DNA of 28,271 bases. Source: SIG701 sp045123975. Its GTDB lineage: Bacteria > Bacillota > Clostridia > Oscillospirales > CAG-272. This document shows positions 1 to 7,620 of this stretch, piece by piece (the first letter of the stretch is position 1; each line of letters begins with the position of its first letter). Under the pieces are notes generated by a model. The model was not told the DNA's origin, ran no database searches, and worked only from the letters and a program-made list of their open reading frames with translations. The stretch covers positions 1 through 28,271 of the forward strand of contig JBGVKV010000105.1 in the NCBI GenBank assembly GCA_045123975.1. Reading direction: 5' to 3'. Made by a program: the position numbers and the translations under genes.

Positions 1-702
1 GTTTACGATTCGCACGTCGGTGAGCTTTGACACGATGGGAAGAAGCGTATCGTTGAGTGTTCTGTCATCCTGGCAGGCGATCAGCGTATCGCACCACTCG
101 GCGAAGATATCGTTGTCGATCCTGTCGCGGAGATTACGAAGCGCCGCCTTGGTATCGGAGGAAACCATCATCGCATCGCCGACGAAACCTGCGAAAATGT
201 CGCGGATCGGAGGCTTGAGATTCGTTAGGTTTTCCTTTACCGAGGTCACGATATCGTCAGTTCGGATGTAGGATGTGGTTACGACCGAGAGCGCTGTTTC
301 CATTTCTTCACGGATGTGTTTGTCGTAGGCGGAAATCGTGTTTCTCGCAAAAAGAAACGGAAGTCCCGCAAATGCTATGGCGAAGACAGGAATCATAAAA
401 AAGTTGTCGATCAGCACCGCCGCGATACAGCCTGCAATCATAAGCATCAGCGATGCCGCACAGGTGACCGTGAACTGATTCGATTTGCCTGTTGCAGTTA
501 ATGCCTCACGCATATGAAGAAGATCCTTTGTAATCTTACGGGATTTCTTCTTTTTCTGCGCAATCAGCACCTTATCACGGAGCGTCTGCTCGGGGACAAC
601 CATGTGCATGATGTCATCGGTTACGGTTTCCGGTGTAAGTTCAAGGATGAAGAATGTGCCTGCTACAAGGAGGATGAAGCATAACAGATACAGACTGATC
701 AT
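1..702 (-). CDS. tadB: TadB-like pilus assembly inner-membrane protein (5' part; runs off the window)
   Basis: The first 234 codons of a gene that continues beyond the left edge. The N-terminus is a hydrophobic segment (MISLYLLCFILLVAGTFFIL), followed by a basic stretch with a KKKK run and a second membrane pair around residues 85-120. A soluble helical region with REEMETALSVV and a DDIVTSVKENL stretch then follows, the usual layout of a T2SS F-domain TadB protein. In Tad systems TadB forms the membrane platform with TadC and is driven by the CpaF/TadA ATPase. The ATG overlaps the cpaF stop codon (ATGA) and has a GGAGGG site upstream, so translation is probably coupled. tadC would be expected next, outside the window. 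Confidence 0.75.
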   Translation of the reverse strand, partial: MISLYLLCFILLVAGTFFILELTPETVTDDIMHMVVPEQTLRDKVLIAQKKKKSRKITKDLLHMREALTATGKSNQFTVTCAASLMLMIAGCIAAVLIDNFFMIPVFAIAFAGLPFLFARNTISAYDKHIREEMETALSVVTTSYIRTDDIVTSVKENLTNLKPPIRDIFAGFVGDAMMVSSDTKAALRNLRDRIDNDIFAEWCDTLIACQDDRTLNDTLLPIVSKLTDVRIVN

Positions 703-2009
703 GCGGATCCCTCCTTAAGAAAGCAGTTCAGATCATCCTGCGGCGCACCGTATTGAATAAGGCGTTGACGGAGACTGTCCGACATAAGATTGGGCTTTCC
801 GAACTTACCTTCGATGGTGAGTTTGCCGTCCTCGACGGAGTTGCGGGTGATCTGGTAATTGTACAGACAGTTATACTCGCGCCTTCCGTCAGCCCCTATG
901 ACACATTCGGAAATGTCCATGCATTTTCTCTCGTTGTTTTCAAGCTTATGGGCATAGACAACAATGGGAAATGCCTGTGCCGCCTGCATCAGCGAGGTAT
1001 CGAAGTCGATGGGAAACCGCTTCTGACAAAGGAGCGCGATACGGAGATGCGTTGCACCAGCCGGTCCTGCATGAACGGTCGATACCACAGTATGACCGGT
1101 CAGTGATGCTTCCACCGCCGCATAACATTCCACATCTCGCATCTCACCGACACAGACCACGTCGGGATTGAATCGGAGAGATGCTACAACAAGATTTTCC
1201 TGCGTAATGTCATAAGCGGGATTGTCCGAGGGGCGGGACAAGGTATGCACAACATTGTTGATGATGTCGCCCTTTGCGTTCCTGCGGATCAGAGACAGTT
1301 CTCGTGAACCGGATTCGATGGTAAACACGCGCTTGTTATTCGGAATGGATGTCATGATTGCATTGAGAAGCGTGGTTTTACCGCTCGATGTTGCTCCTGC
1401 CACAACGAACGGCACACCGTAACGGATGCACATACATAAAAAAGCCACCATTTCTTCGGTGGCAAATCCTGTTTCGATGAGATTGTCGAGAGTGACTCTC
1501 TGCGGATGGAGCAGTCGGATGGATACCGATACTCCTCGTTCCTCGTCTACGATGGGATCCTTTAGTGCCGTTACTCGGGTATTGTTCGGAAGATGTCCCT
1601 GTGCCATCGGTGTTGCATTGTCGATGATCATGCCTGAGTGATGGAGCAGACGCTTGATGATATCCACCGCGTGCTGGGGTGAGTGGAAGTGTTCACGAAG
1701 TTTCTTGATAGTGCCGTCAAGGAAAGTGAGAGCAATATCGTCCCAGCCGTTGATATTGATCTCCTCGAGATCGGGAGAGCCGAGGAACGGTGTTAGAATA
1801 CTGTATTCCGCCATTTCGCGGTACAGCTTATCGATCAGAGCCTTGGTTTCCATGCCTTCGACCCTGTAGTCGTGGTCACGCAGATACTTGTCGATGTAGT
1901 TCTTGAGCTGCTGGCTCTTGTCATGCTCGATCAGTGCGGCAGCATAGTTTTTGGAGATGTATTCCTGGGTTCTCTGGAGAAGGCTCCAGAAGTCAATGAT
2001 CTTTGCCAT
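699..2009 (-). CDS. cpaF: CpaF/TadA-family type II/IV secretion ATPase
   Basis: A 436-residue cytoplasmic ATPase that powers pilus assembly. The Walker A motif GATSSGKTT is at residues 205-213, the Walker B region PDVVCVGEMRD at about 282-292, and the His-box STVHAG at about 310-315. The N-terminal part (LTPFLGSPDLEEININGWD, residues 72-90) is the CpaF-type N-terminal domain that precedes the RecA-like core. Length and motifs are normal, with no sign of decay. The start ATG has an AAGGTGG site, and the gene begins 3 nt after the TadZ-like gene stops, inside a tightly packed operon. CpaF-like ATPases also occur in archaeal-type and conjugative machineries, but the neighbouring TadB, TadZ, CpaB, peptidase and pilins make the Tad assignment firm. 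Confidence 0.9.
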   Translation of the reverse strand: MAKIIDFWSLLQRTQEYISKNYAAALIEHDKSQQLKNYIDKYLRDHDYRVEGMETKALIDKLYREMAEYSILTPFLGSPDLEEININGWDDIALTFLDGTIKKLREHFHSPQHAVDIIKRLLHHSGMIIDNATPMAQGHLPNNTRVTALKDPIVDEERGVSVSIRLLHPQRVTLDNLIETGFATEEMVAFLCMCIRYGVPFVVAGATSSGKTTLLNAIMTSIPNNKRVFTIESGSRELSLIRRNAKGDIINNVVHTLSRPSDNPAYDITQENLVVASLRFNPDVVCVGEMRDVECYAAVEASLTGHTVVSTVHAGPAGATHLRIALLCQKRFPIDFDTSLMQAAQAFPIVVYAHKLENNERKCMDISECVIGADGRREYNCLYNYQITRNSVEDGKLTIEGKFGKPNLMSDSLRQRLIQYGAPQDDLNCFLKEGSA

Positions 2010-2012
2010 AGA

Positions 2013-2744
2013 TTACACCACCTTTTCTACGATCGTCTTGAACTTCTCGTTGAATTTTTTGTCGGCGACCTTATAATACAGCCTGCCGTCGAGCATCTGC
2101 TGTTTGACCTCACGGCTGAACGGAACGGTAAATCGCACATCGGAGATGCGCTTCTTGGCATCCTCGATAGGCATATACAGATCCTCGTTCGGGACATTGA
2201 GTCCCGTAACGTGTTCTTCAAGGCGAAACATTGGATCGCCGTACAAAGGAAGCTGTGAGGAGAAATAACTGATGGATGACAGCTCGGGAGAGGCAAGGCG
2301 GATCATCTGATCGGCGCATTTGATTGCAACTCTTGCGATGGGATTTCCCAGATTGCTCGTGCAGTCCACAATGACATAATCACAAAGGCTGTCAAGCACC
2401 GAAAACATGGCGTGCACTTTGCCTTCATCGAACTTCGGATAGGTGTATTTGTTCTCGCCGTCCTTGAATCCGAGGAAGCCGAGGTTGACCTTGCCTTTGA
2501 CCGTCATGATCTGCTTCACAAGATTGTCCTGCGTGACCTCAAGCTCTGCAAGAACCTTGCCGACTGAGGTCATGTTTTCGGACTTCTCATTCGGGAAGAT
2601 GACGGGAAGCGTCGGGGTTTCCATATCGGTGTAGAGGATGATAACCGTGGACTGGTATTCCTCGTAGATACTTCTTGCCAATTTCGTAGCGAAGGTGGTC
2701 TTGCCGGAGTGGGGCGAACCCCATATAGCGATGGTTTTAGCCAT
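2013..2744 (-). CDS. TadZ/CpaE-like P-loop ATPase
   Basis: A MinD/ParA-like P-loop protein of 243 residues. The N-terminus KTIAIWGSPHSGKTTFATKL carries a Walker A of the form GxxxSGKTT rather than the KGGxGKT deviant form typical of ParA. A later stretch, SLCDYVIVDCTSNLG, matches the Walker B region. In Tad loci TadZ/CpaE localises the assembly machine. I chose the ATG whose reading overlaps the cpaB stop (AATGGCTAA); a TTG two codons upstream is also open but less convincing. There is no strong Shine-Dalgarno, so coupling to cpaB is likely. The absence of an obvious N-terminal receiver-like domain makes this a short TadZ. Family is well supported by context; exact subfamily less so. Confidence 0.75.
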   Translation of the reverse strand: MAKTIAIWGSPHSGKTTFATKLARSIYEEYQSTVIILYTDMETPTLPVIFPNEKSENMTSVGKVLAELEVTQDNLVKQIMTVKGKVNLGFLGFKDGENKYTYPKFDEGKVHAMFSVLDSLCDYVIVDCTSNLGNPIARVAIKCADQMIRLASPELSSISYFSSQLPLYGDPMFRLEEHVTGLNVPNEDLYMPIEDAKKRISDVRFTVPFSREVKQQMLDGRLYYKVADKKFNEKFKTIVEKVV

Positions 2745-3531
2745 TATCAATCACCACGCTTTCAAGATCAGCATCCTCACTTTCCGCGTTTTCAGCTTCC
2801 TTTGCCGCTTCTTCGGCGAGGCGTTCAAGAATCACAGCCTGCTCTGCAAGCATTTTGGTTGCCTGCTTATCATTGCCTCTGGAAACAAGCACCGCGTGGA
2901 GCTTGCTGTTGTTTTCATATTCGGCAAGGAGCTGTGCCTGCATGGGATTTACAAGAAGTGTTACGGTAGTGGGAAGCTCATAGGTTCCGTCCTCATTCTG
3001 AATCAGCTCGTCCTTATCGAGACCAGTTGCTGTGGTGGATGTGATCACACGCACATACTGCAGTGCTTCGGGGACTTTGGCAACGGTTTCGCCGTCTGCA
3101 TCGGTGTAAACAATGAGGCTGACAATATCACCGTTGGTGAGCTTACCGGAAAGACCGCCTGCGAAGGACGGAATGGTGATACTCATTGCTACCTGCGAAC
3201 CGTCCAAATTCATGAAGACATCCGATGCGCTGTCAGCGTTATCGCTGATCTTGGAAGGAAGCAGGAAGTCTGTTTTCTTGAGATCACAGGCTGCATATTT
3301 GCCGATCACCTCATCTTTGTCGGTGATCACATCGGCGGGCATTCCGAAGCTGCCGATGGTTACGATTTCGATATCATCTGCTGTAAGCTTATGCCCCTGT
3401 GTAATGTCACGAGTGATACGCACGATGTCCACTCTGCTGTCCGCGAATTTATTGACCAGAGGTGCAATAGCAAAGGACAATACGAGGGCGACAACGATGC
3501 AGATGATACCGATGATGGTTCTGTTTTTCAT
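2737..3531 (-). CDS. cpaB: CpaB/RcpC-like SAF-domain pilus assembly protein
   Basis: 264 residues with one N-terminal membrane anchor (residues about 5-26) and then a SAF domain (about 36-100: VRITRDITQGHKLTADDIEI). A periplasm-type RcpC/CpaB region follows (GGLSGKLTNGDIVSLIVYT), with a C-terminal charged, coiled-coil-like tail rich in Ala and Glu. In Gram-negative Tad systems this protein helps the secretin channel. Here no secretin is visible, as expected for a one-membrane cell, so it would sit outside the membrane in the wall zone. It is the gene between the prepilin peptidase and the TadZ-like ATPase and overlaps the latter's start. Confidence 0.8.
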   Translation of the reverse strand: MKNRTIIGIICIVVALVLSFAIAPLVNKFADSRVDIVRITRDITQGHKLTADDIEIVTIGSFGMPADVITDKDEVIGKYAACDLKKTDFLLPSKISDNADSASDVFMNLDGSQVAMSITIPSFAGGLSGKLTNGDIVSLIVYTDADGETVAKVPEALQYVRVITSTTATGLDKDELIQNEDGTYELPTTVTLLVNPMQAQLLAEYENNSKLHAVLVSRGNDKQATKMLAEQAVILERLAEEAAKEAENAESEDADLESVVIDNG

Positions 3532-3547
3532 TGGGTTCCTCCGTTAC

Positions 3548-3973
3548 TTAGATTAGATATGCCGCTATGATACCGACCGCAAGAAACGGTACCAGCGGAA
3601 AGGGTTGATTCTTCGAAAGCTTCTTGATTGCCCGTACAATCGGTATGGTAACGACCGAAAGCGTGAGACCGACGATCAGTGCAAAAAGTCCCCTCGGCGC
3701 ACCGAGCAGAAATGCCGCGGCGGATGACAGCTTGATATCCGCACCGCCGAGTGCCTTTGCGGGGTTGATGACCGCCGCAAGGTACTGAGGCAGGAACACA
3801 AGCGTCATACCAAGGAGCATGGATGGAAGATCCCCGGCTGTGATACCCACAAGAGCGAGGATCAGCATCATGCCCGATACGCTGTCCGGTACCTCCCTTG
3901 ATTTGATGTCCTTAATGCTTGCATAAATGAGCAAAGCAAGAAGGATACCGAATTTAATCAGTGACAGTATCAT
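3548..3973 (-). CDS. A24-family prepilin peptidase (TadV-like)
   Basis: A 141-residue, highly hydrophobic aspartic protease of the short TadV type without the zinc-binding N-terminal domain of PilD. The two catalytic aspartates expected for the family are visible: D22 in IKDIKSREVPD and D79 in LGGADIKL (the GxxD motif). It should cleave the leader of the two pilin-like proteins encoded upstream in the same operon and perhaps TadE/F-like pseudopilins further left. The gene starts 9 nt after the lipoprotein gene ends. Short A24 peptidases also process other pilin types, but the operon context points to the Tad system. Confidence 0.85.
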   Translation of the reverse strand: MILSLIKFGILLALLIYASIKDIKSREVPDSVSGMMLILALVGITAGDLPSMLLGMTLVFLPQYLAAVINPAKALGGADIKLSSAAAFLLGAPRGLFALIVGLTLSVVTIPIVRAIKKLSKNQPFPLVPFLAVGIIAAYLI

Positions 3974-3982
3974 TGTGCGTTA

Positions 3983-4714
3983 TCAGCCCGTGCGCTTTGT
4001 GAGAAAAAAGAACAAGCCAAGGATGATGATAAGTACGACGATGATCACGATGACTGCCGCCACGTTGTTCTGCTCACAGATGACAGAGAATTCCTGCGTC
4101 TCAGTGATATCGTCAATCTCGAACACCGCCTTGTTTGCCTCGATTTTACCGCCGCTTGCCTGCGTGATATCGCTCGGCATGGTGATGGTGAATGTCATGC
4201 GCAGCGAGTCAGTATCAATGGGAAGCTCCATTTCGGTGTCCTCGGTTCCGGTGATTTCCTGCGGATTCAGTTCAGCCTTAAAGGTGTAGGTGCTATAGAA
4301 AAGACCGGTGTTTTTCTCGATGGACACATTCTTGAAAATCGGTGTCGGTTCGGCGGCTTCTTCGGAAGTATCCGCTTCAAGGTCTTCGGTATCGAGATCC
4401 TCTAACACATCCGATTCATAGGTCATTTCAAGCAGAGCCTTTTCCATATTCTCATAGGATTCATATTCCTTCGTTTCTGTATAGGACACATAGGTGTTGC
4501 CATCATATTCATAAGTGGATGTTTCCTTACCTTCGAAGATATCAGAACCCATACCCACGAGCTGTTCGTAGGCTTCTTCTTCGATGCCGATGGTGGCGGA
4601 TACCGTACCGGTTCCGTCTGCGTTAATTGCTACGCCGATGTCCTGCTGCACGCATCCGGTAAGCAAGGCAAACATACAGACAATAGCCATAAGGAGCATA
4701 ATGTGTTTCTTCAT
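3983..4714 (-). CDS. LppM-like lipoprotein with C-terminal membrane anchor
   Basis: A 243-residue exported protein. The signal peptide ends in a clear lipobox, LLTGC, with the lipidated Cys at residue 21. Next comes a stretch resembling the LppM domain (DIGVAINADGTGTVSATIGI, about residues 25-44), an acidic middle (EDLDTEDLEADTSEEAAE), a second beta-rich region and a C-terminal membrane helix (about 216-238) followed by KRTG. It is therefore tethered at both ends. It lies between the pilins and the prepilin peptidase with a GGAGGAAATC site before the ATG, so it is probably a pilus-associated surface protein. Its exact role in the pilus is unknown. Confidence 0.65.
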   Translation of the reverse strand: MKKHIMLLMAIVCMFALLTGCVQQDIGVAINADGTGTVSATIGIEEEAYEQLVGMGSDIFEGKETSTYEYDGNTYVSYTETKEYESYENMEKALLEMTYESDVLEDLDTEDLEADTSEEAAEPTPIFKNVSIEKNTGLFYSTYTFKAELNPQEITGTEDTEMELPIDTDSLRMTFTITMPSDITQASGGKIEANKAVFEIDDITETQEFSVICEQNNVAAVIVIIVVLIIILGLFFFLTKRTG

Positions 4715-4746
4715 GATGTGATTTCCTCCATGTTGCTTAGTAAAGA

Positions 4747-4775
4747 TTGCGGGACGGATTCTGTCCGCCCCGCAA
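4747..4775 (-). terminator. Intrinsic terminator downstream of the pilin genes (second hairpin)
   Basis: Arms 4747-4758 and 4764-4775 pair over 12 bp with one G-U pair and a 5-nt loop. A weak T-rich tail (TCTTTACT) follows on the minus strand. It stands directly behind another hairpin. Confidence 0.6.
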
Positions 4776-4784
4776 AATAAAAGA

Positions 4785-4802
4785 CTGACCGTTATCGATC
4801 AG
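4785..4802 (-). terminator. Intrinsic terminator overlapping the pilin stop codon (first hairpin)
   Basis: CTGATCG and CGGTCAG pair around an ATAA loop and are followed by TCTTTTATTTT on the minus strand. The stem includes the TGA stop codon of the downstream pilin gene. With the next hairpin this would cut pilin transcripts off from the rest of the operon. Confidence 0.55.
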
Positions 4803-5029
4803 CCTGCGAAGTTGAAGAGGTTCTGGATCTTCGTGGTGACGGTAGGCATGATGGTGTCATCGAAGAGAGTGTAAAGACCGCTGAGAAGAAGTGCGCCGAT
4901 GACTACGGCGATAAGGATCTTGACACCGGAGTCGACGTAGCCTTCTGCGCGGGTGTTGGCGATAGCGGTCTGAGTACGGGTTACGATGGAGTTGAACTTA
5001 TTGGAAATGGAGTTAAAGAACTTTTTCAT
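4799..5029 (-). CDS. Pilin-like 76-residue protein (copy 2; DUF6133-like)
   Basis: A small protein with a basic amphipathic N-terminus (MKKFFNSISNKFNSIVTRTQ), then AEGYVDSGVK and one long hydrophobic helix (KILIAVVIGALLLSGLYTLF), ending in LFNFAG. Size, a single hydrophobic segment and position in front of a prepilin peptidase fit a Flp-type pilin. The usual Flp processing motif (Gly followed by xxxxEY) is not present; EGYVDSG is the likely replacement and is inference. It is about 82% identical to the neighbouring copy. A GAGG site precedes the ATG. Two terminators follow directly, as expected for an abundant structural protein. Confidence 0.7.
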   Translation of the reverse strand: MKKFFNSISNKFNSIVTRTQTAIANTRAEGYVDSGVKILIAVVIGALLLSGLYTLFDDTIMPTVTTKIQNLFNFAG

Positions 5030-5085
5030 AGAATAATTACCTCGTTATCTTTCTTTGTTTTTTGATTTGTTGTGTGGATTTCGGA

Positions 5086-5316
5086 TTAGCCCGCGAAGTT
5101 GAAGAGCTCGGTGATCTTGCTCGTTACGGTGGGCATGATCGTGGTGTTGAAGAGTGCGTAGAGACCGGAGAGCAGAAGCGCACCGATTACGACTGCGATA
5201 AGAATCTTGACACCAGAGTCTACATAGCCCTCGCCGCGAGTGTTGGCGATAACGGACTGGGTGCGTACTACCATAGAGTTGAACTTGTTGGTGATGGAGT
5301 TGATGATCTTTTTCAT
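5086..5316 (-). CDS. Pilin-like 76-residue protein (copy 1; DUF6133-like)
   Basis: A paralogue of the adjacent protein, identical in 62 of 76 positions by direct comparison. The hydrophobic core (VDSGVKILIAVVIGALLLSG) and the last residues (LFNFAG) are fully conserved. Differences fall in the N-terminal leader-like part and in the segment after the helix. It has its own ACGAGG site. Tandem duplication with divergence outside the core suggests major and minor pilins, or antigenic variants. The assignment rests on the Tad operon around it; the family itself is known only as a domain of unknown function. Confidence 0.7.
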   Translation of the reverse strand: MKKIINSITNKFNSMVVRTQSVIANTRGEGYVDSGVKILIAVVIGALLLSGLYALFNTTIMPTVTSKITELFNFAG

Positions 5317-5380
5317 AAAATAAATACCTCGTTTTCTTTTTGTTGATTTGGATTTGACTTTTGGATTTGTGTTTCGTGGA

Positions 5381-5683
5381 TTACTTCATTCCGAAGAGCT
5401 GGTCGTTTTCGCTGATACCCTGAACATTGCTGTCGTAGGCCTTTTCTACAGCCGAGAACAGTTCCTTGCGGATTTCAGCATTGAGCGGATGTACGATGTC
5501 CTTGTGCTGGGTTTCGCCCTGCGAGTTTTTCCATTTGTCCGCAGGCATGGACACAAAGCGGCCTTTCTCGCCTTCGATCAGCTTGACTCCGTGAATGGCA
5601 AATGCACCGTCAAGGGTGACATCGCAGATGGCTTTCACAGAGCCTGTGTCGAAGGTCTTCTGTACTTTTGCTTCAATCATCAT
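5381..5683 (-). CDS. spoVG: SpoVG-family DNA/RNA-binding regulator
   Basis: 100 residues, the normal SpoVG length. The start at ATGATG is fixed by a strong AAAGGAGG 8 nt upstream; the open frame continues 18 codons further, but that stretch crosses a terminator and is unlikely to be translated. Family features are present: VKAICDVTLDGAFAIHGVKL, GRFVSMPADKW and KDIVHPLNAEIRKEL. SpoVG proteins bind nucleic acids and act as pleiotropic regulators of surface and virulence traits in Firmicutes. This copy sits immediately upstream of the two pilin genes and downstream of a terminator, so it probably begins the pilus transcription unit and may regulate it. Confidence 0.85.
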   Translation of the reverse strand: MMIEAKVQKTFDTGSVKAICDVTLDGAFAIHGVKLIEGEKGRFVSMPADKWKNSQGETQHKDIVHPLNAEIRKELFSAVEKAYDSNVQGISENDQLFGMK

Positions 5684-5715
5684 GGTGTTTTCCTCCTTTC
5701 CTCGTTTGATGGTGT

Positions 5716-5745
5716 TATATATAAAAAAGCGGAGCATCGTGTGAA
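5716..5745 (-). promoter_or_regulatory. Possible promoter of the spoVG-pilin unit
   Basis: TTCACA and TATATA are 18 bp apart on the minus strand, just upstream of spoVG. The -35 lies inside the loop of the preceding terminator and the -10 in its T-tail, so this would be an overlapping terminator-promoter. The match is moderate. Confidence 0.3.
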
Positions 5746-5758
5746 CGAAAACTCCGCT
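5722..5758 (-). terminator. Intrinsic terminator after the YodL/DUF3846 gene
   Basis: AGCGGAG and CTCCGCT pair around a 17-nt loop and are followed by TTTTTTATATA on the minus strand. It separates the methylase/antirestriction gene block from the SpoVG-pilus block. Confidence 0.75.
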
Positions 5759-5766
5759 TCTTCATA

Positions 5767-6444
5767 TCAATAAAAGCCGTATATACCGAATCCCGCTGAA
5801 GTTTCCACTTCTTCGGGCGAGATGTCCTCCGTCTGCTCGAACATCTTCGTATACTTTTCGATCTGCTCATCTGTGAGATCCATCGTCCCGCCAACTCCGT
5901 CATCGCCTGCAATGAGCATCGGTCCTGCATAGATATCTCCATTCAATCGACGGTTTCCATCCATGCCGATGAGCTTTGCTTCTTCATTTGAGAAGATGAA
6001 GGCATTATCCTCGAACGGATACGTGGCCTCGATCCATCCGCCTACCGCCTGCTGAAGTGCTTCGAGAGTATCAGGAATGATCATCTCATACGGTGCTTTG
6101 TGCGGTTCGATGACAAGCATTCGCTTGCCTTCGATCGGTTCGACTGCGGATGCATCAAAATCATCCAGTTTCTTGAACCCAACTCGGTCACAGAAATAAC
6201 AACCATCCTGCTCAACATCAACGATATCGCTGACAGAGAGAGAATGGCCGTTGTAACCGATTGGGTGATCCTCGTTGCAGAGTATGAAGACTTCTTCGAG
6301 ATTACTGCAATCTACGTTCCCGTCGAATACGCATTTATAATCTGAAGGATCAATGCCTCCGTGACTCATAGTGAAATCGCATTCCATAAACATCACGTTT
6401 TTTGCATCGTGTTCATGGTCGATCTGATATACTTTGATTTTCAT
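5767..6444 (-). CDS. YodL-like plus DUF3846-like two-domain protein
   Basis: 225 residues. The first half (about 1-95: MKIKVYQIDHEHDAKNVMFM ... GCYFCDRVGFKKLDDF) resembles YodL-type domains. The second half (about 108-180: MLVIEPHKAPYEMIIPDTLE ... GDIYAGPMLIAGDD) resembles DUF3846. Both are accessory domains found mainly on mobile elements of Clostridia, with no settled biochemical function. The start codon overlaps the stop of the ArdA-like gene (ATGA), so the two are translated together and probably act at the same stage of transfer. Recognition is from sequence memory and could not be checked by profile search. Confidence 0.6.
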   Translation of the reverse strand: MKIKVYQIDHEHDAKNVMFMECDFTMSHGGIDPSDYKCVFDGNVDCSNLEEVFILCNEDHPIGYNGHSLSVSDIVDVEQDGCYFCDRVGFKKLDDFDASAVEPIEGKRMLVIEPHKAPYEMIIPDTLEALQQAVGGWIEATYPFEDNAFIFSNEEAKLIGMDGNRRLNGDIYAGPMLIAGDDGVGGTMDLTDEQIEKYTKMFEQTEDISPEEVETSAGFGIYGFY

Positions 6445-7586
6445 GAGATACCTCCCATCTTCGGACCGTATTCGTCGATGACATCGGTGATTCCGATGTC
6501 ATCCTTGATACCGACATATCCCGATTCGAGAAACAGTCCGTTCTGCTCGTTGAATCGATCCTCACCGAACTGCTCATAGAGGTAATAGTCCTCCAATTCA
6601 GGATCATAACTGTATTCGCCCGACTCTTTGATGAAATACATTCCGAGATCTTCGGCGTTGTCGATTTCCGGCGCAAATGTGAAGCTGTCGAGATGCTCAG
6701 CAAGGCAAGTCAGCGCATAGATCGGTTCGGAATCCATGTACACCTGTGTGTATTCATAGAGAGCCGCCAGCTTGTCGAGATCGGATACATTGAAGTCCTG
6801 GACCTCGTGCGTAAGCCGGTTAAGATCATAGAGATCGTAATCCTCCAGTGTCCCGATAAGTTCGCTGAACATACTGCCAAGACTAAAGTTTTCGATTTTG
6901 ACGGTGCATTCGTTGATATCGGAAGCACCGAGACGGTGGATAGCCTTTGCGATAGCATTCTCATGACACGGGAGGAAAAGATGCTCCGTACTGTCTCCCT
7001 TTTTTAGAAAACAGCTGATTACAAACTCGCGGTCATAGTAGCACGGCATATTCCTACCGTTAAAGAACAGGGACGGATCGTGATCGTTGATGAATACAGG
7101 CCCGTACGGAGATTCGATGCCGTTGCCCGAAGCGATAAGCTCCCGGGCGATGGATGCAAAATCGATTTTGTATTCCTCCTCCATCGTCATGCATCCGCCG
7201 TGCAGGTTCATGTAGTGATCCTTACCGATGGATGTCAATGAAGCATCGGGTGAAGCAATGGTGTAGTTGTACACCTCCTGCGTGAGATTGACCATTGTTT
7301 TGATGTCCGACACACCTCTGATATGCAGTGCTGCTCGGAACTGATTGTACTCGTCACCGAACAGGCCGTCCATACATCTGGCGAGGAGGTTAAGGTGATC
7401 GAGATCTACGTGTTGACCAACAAGAGTGTCAAGCTCTTTCGCAGCATCGTCCACCTCGACAACGAGGACATTCGTGTCAACCACGGACATACATTGGAGT
7501 TTTTCCATAGCTTCCTGCATTTCATATTCAGCACAAGGAAGCTTTAACCATGTACGCCTGCAGTTTTTGCCTATAAGTACATTCAT
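6441..7586 (-). CDS. ArdA-like antirestriction protein
   Basis: An acidic protein of 381 residues. It contains two copies of the leucine-rich segment typical of ArdA-like proteins in Clostridia: VDLDHLNLLARCMDGLFGDE and YDLYDLNRLTHEVQDFNVSD, each followed by a YNQFRAAL- or DKLAALYE-type helix. The negative charge fits DNA mimicry, by which ArdA proteins block type I restriction enzymes when a conjugative element enters a new host. It is about twice the length of classical ArdA, consistent with the duplication. GAGGTGAAAAACGC precedes the ATG. It sits with a Dam methylase and a YodL/DUF3846 gene in one run, a typical anti-restriction block. Confidence 0.7.
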   Translation of the reverse strand: MNVLIGKNCRRTWLKLPCAEYEMQEAMEKLQCMSVVDTNVLVVEVDDAAKELDTLVGQHVDLDHLNLLARCMDGLFGDEYNQFRAALHIRGVSDIKTMVNLTQEVYNYTIASPDASLTSIGKDHYMNLHGGCMTMEEEYKIDFASIARELIASGNGIESPYGPVFINDHDPSLFFNGRNMPCYYDREFVISCFLKKGDSTEHLFLPCHENAIAKAIHRLGASDINECTVKIENFSLGSMFSELIGTLEDYDLYDLNRLTHEVQDFNVSDLDKLAALYEYTQVYMDSEPIYALTCLAEHLDSFTFAPEIDNAEDLGMYFIKESGEYSYDPELEDYYLYEQFGEDRFNEQNGLFLESGYVGIKDDIGITDVIDEYGPKMGGIS

Positions 7587-7620
7587 GCGTTTTTCACCTC
7601 ATTTCTGTAGACTTCATGAG

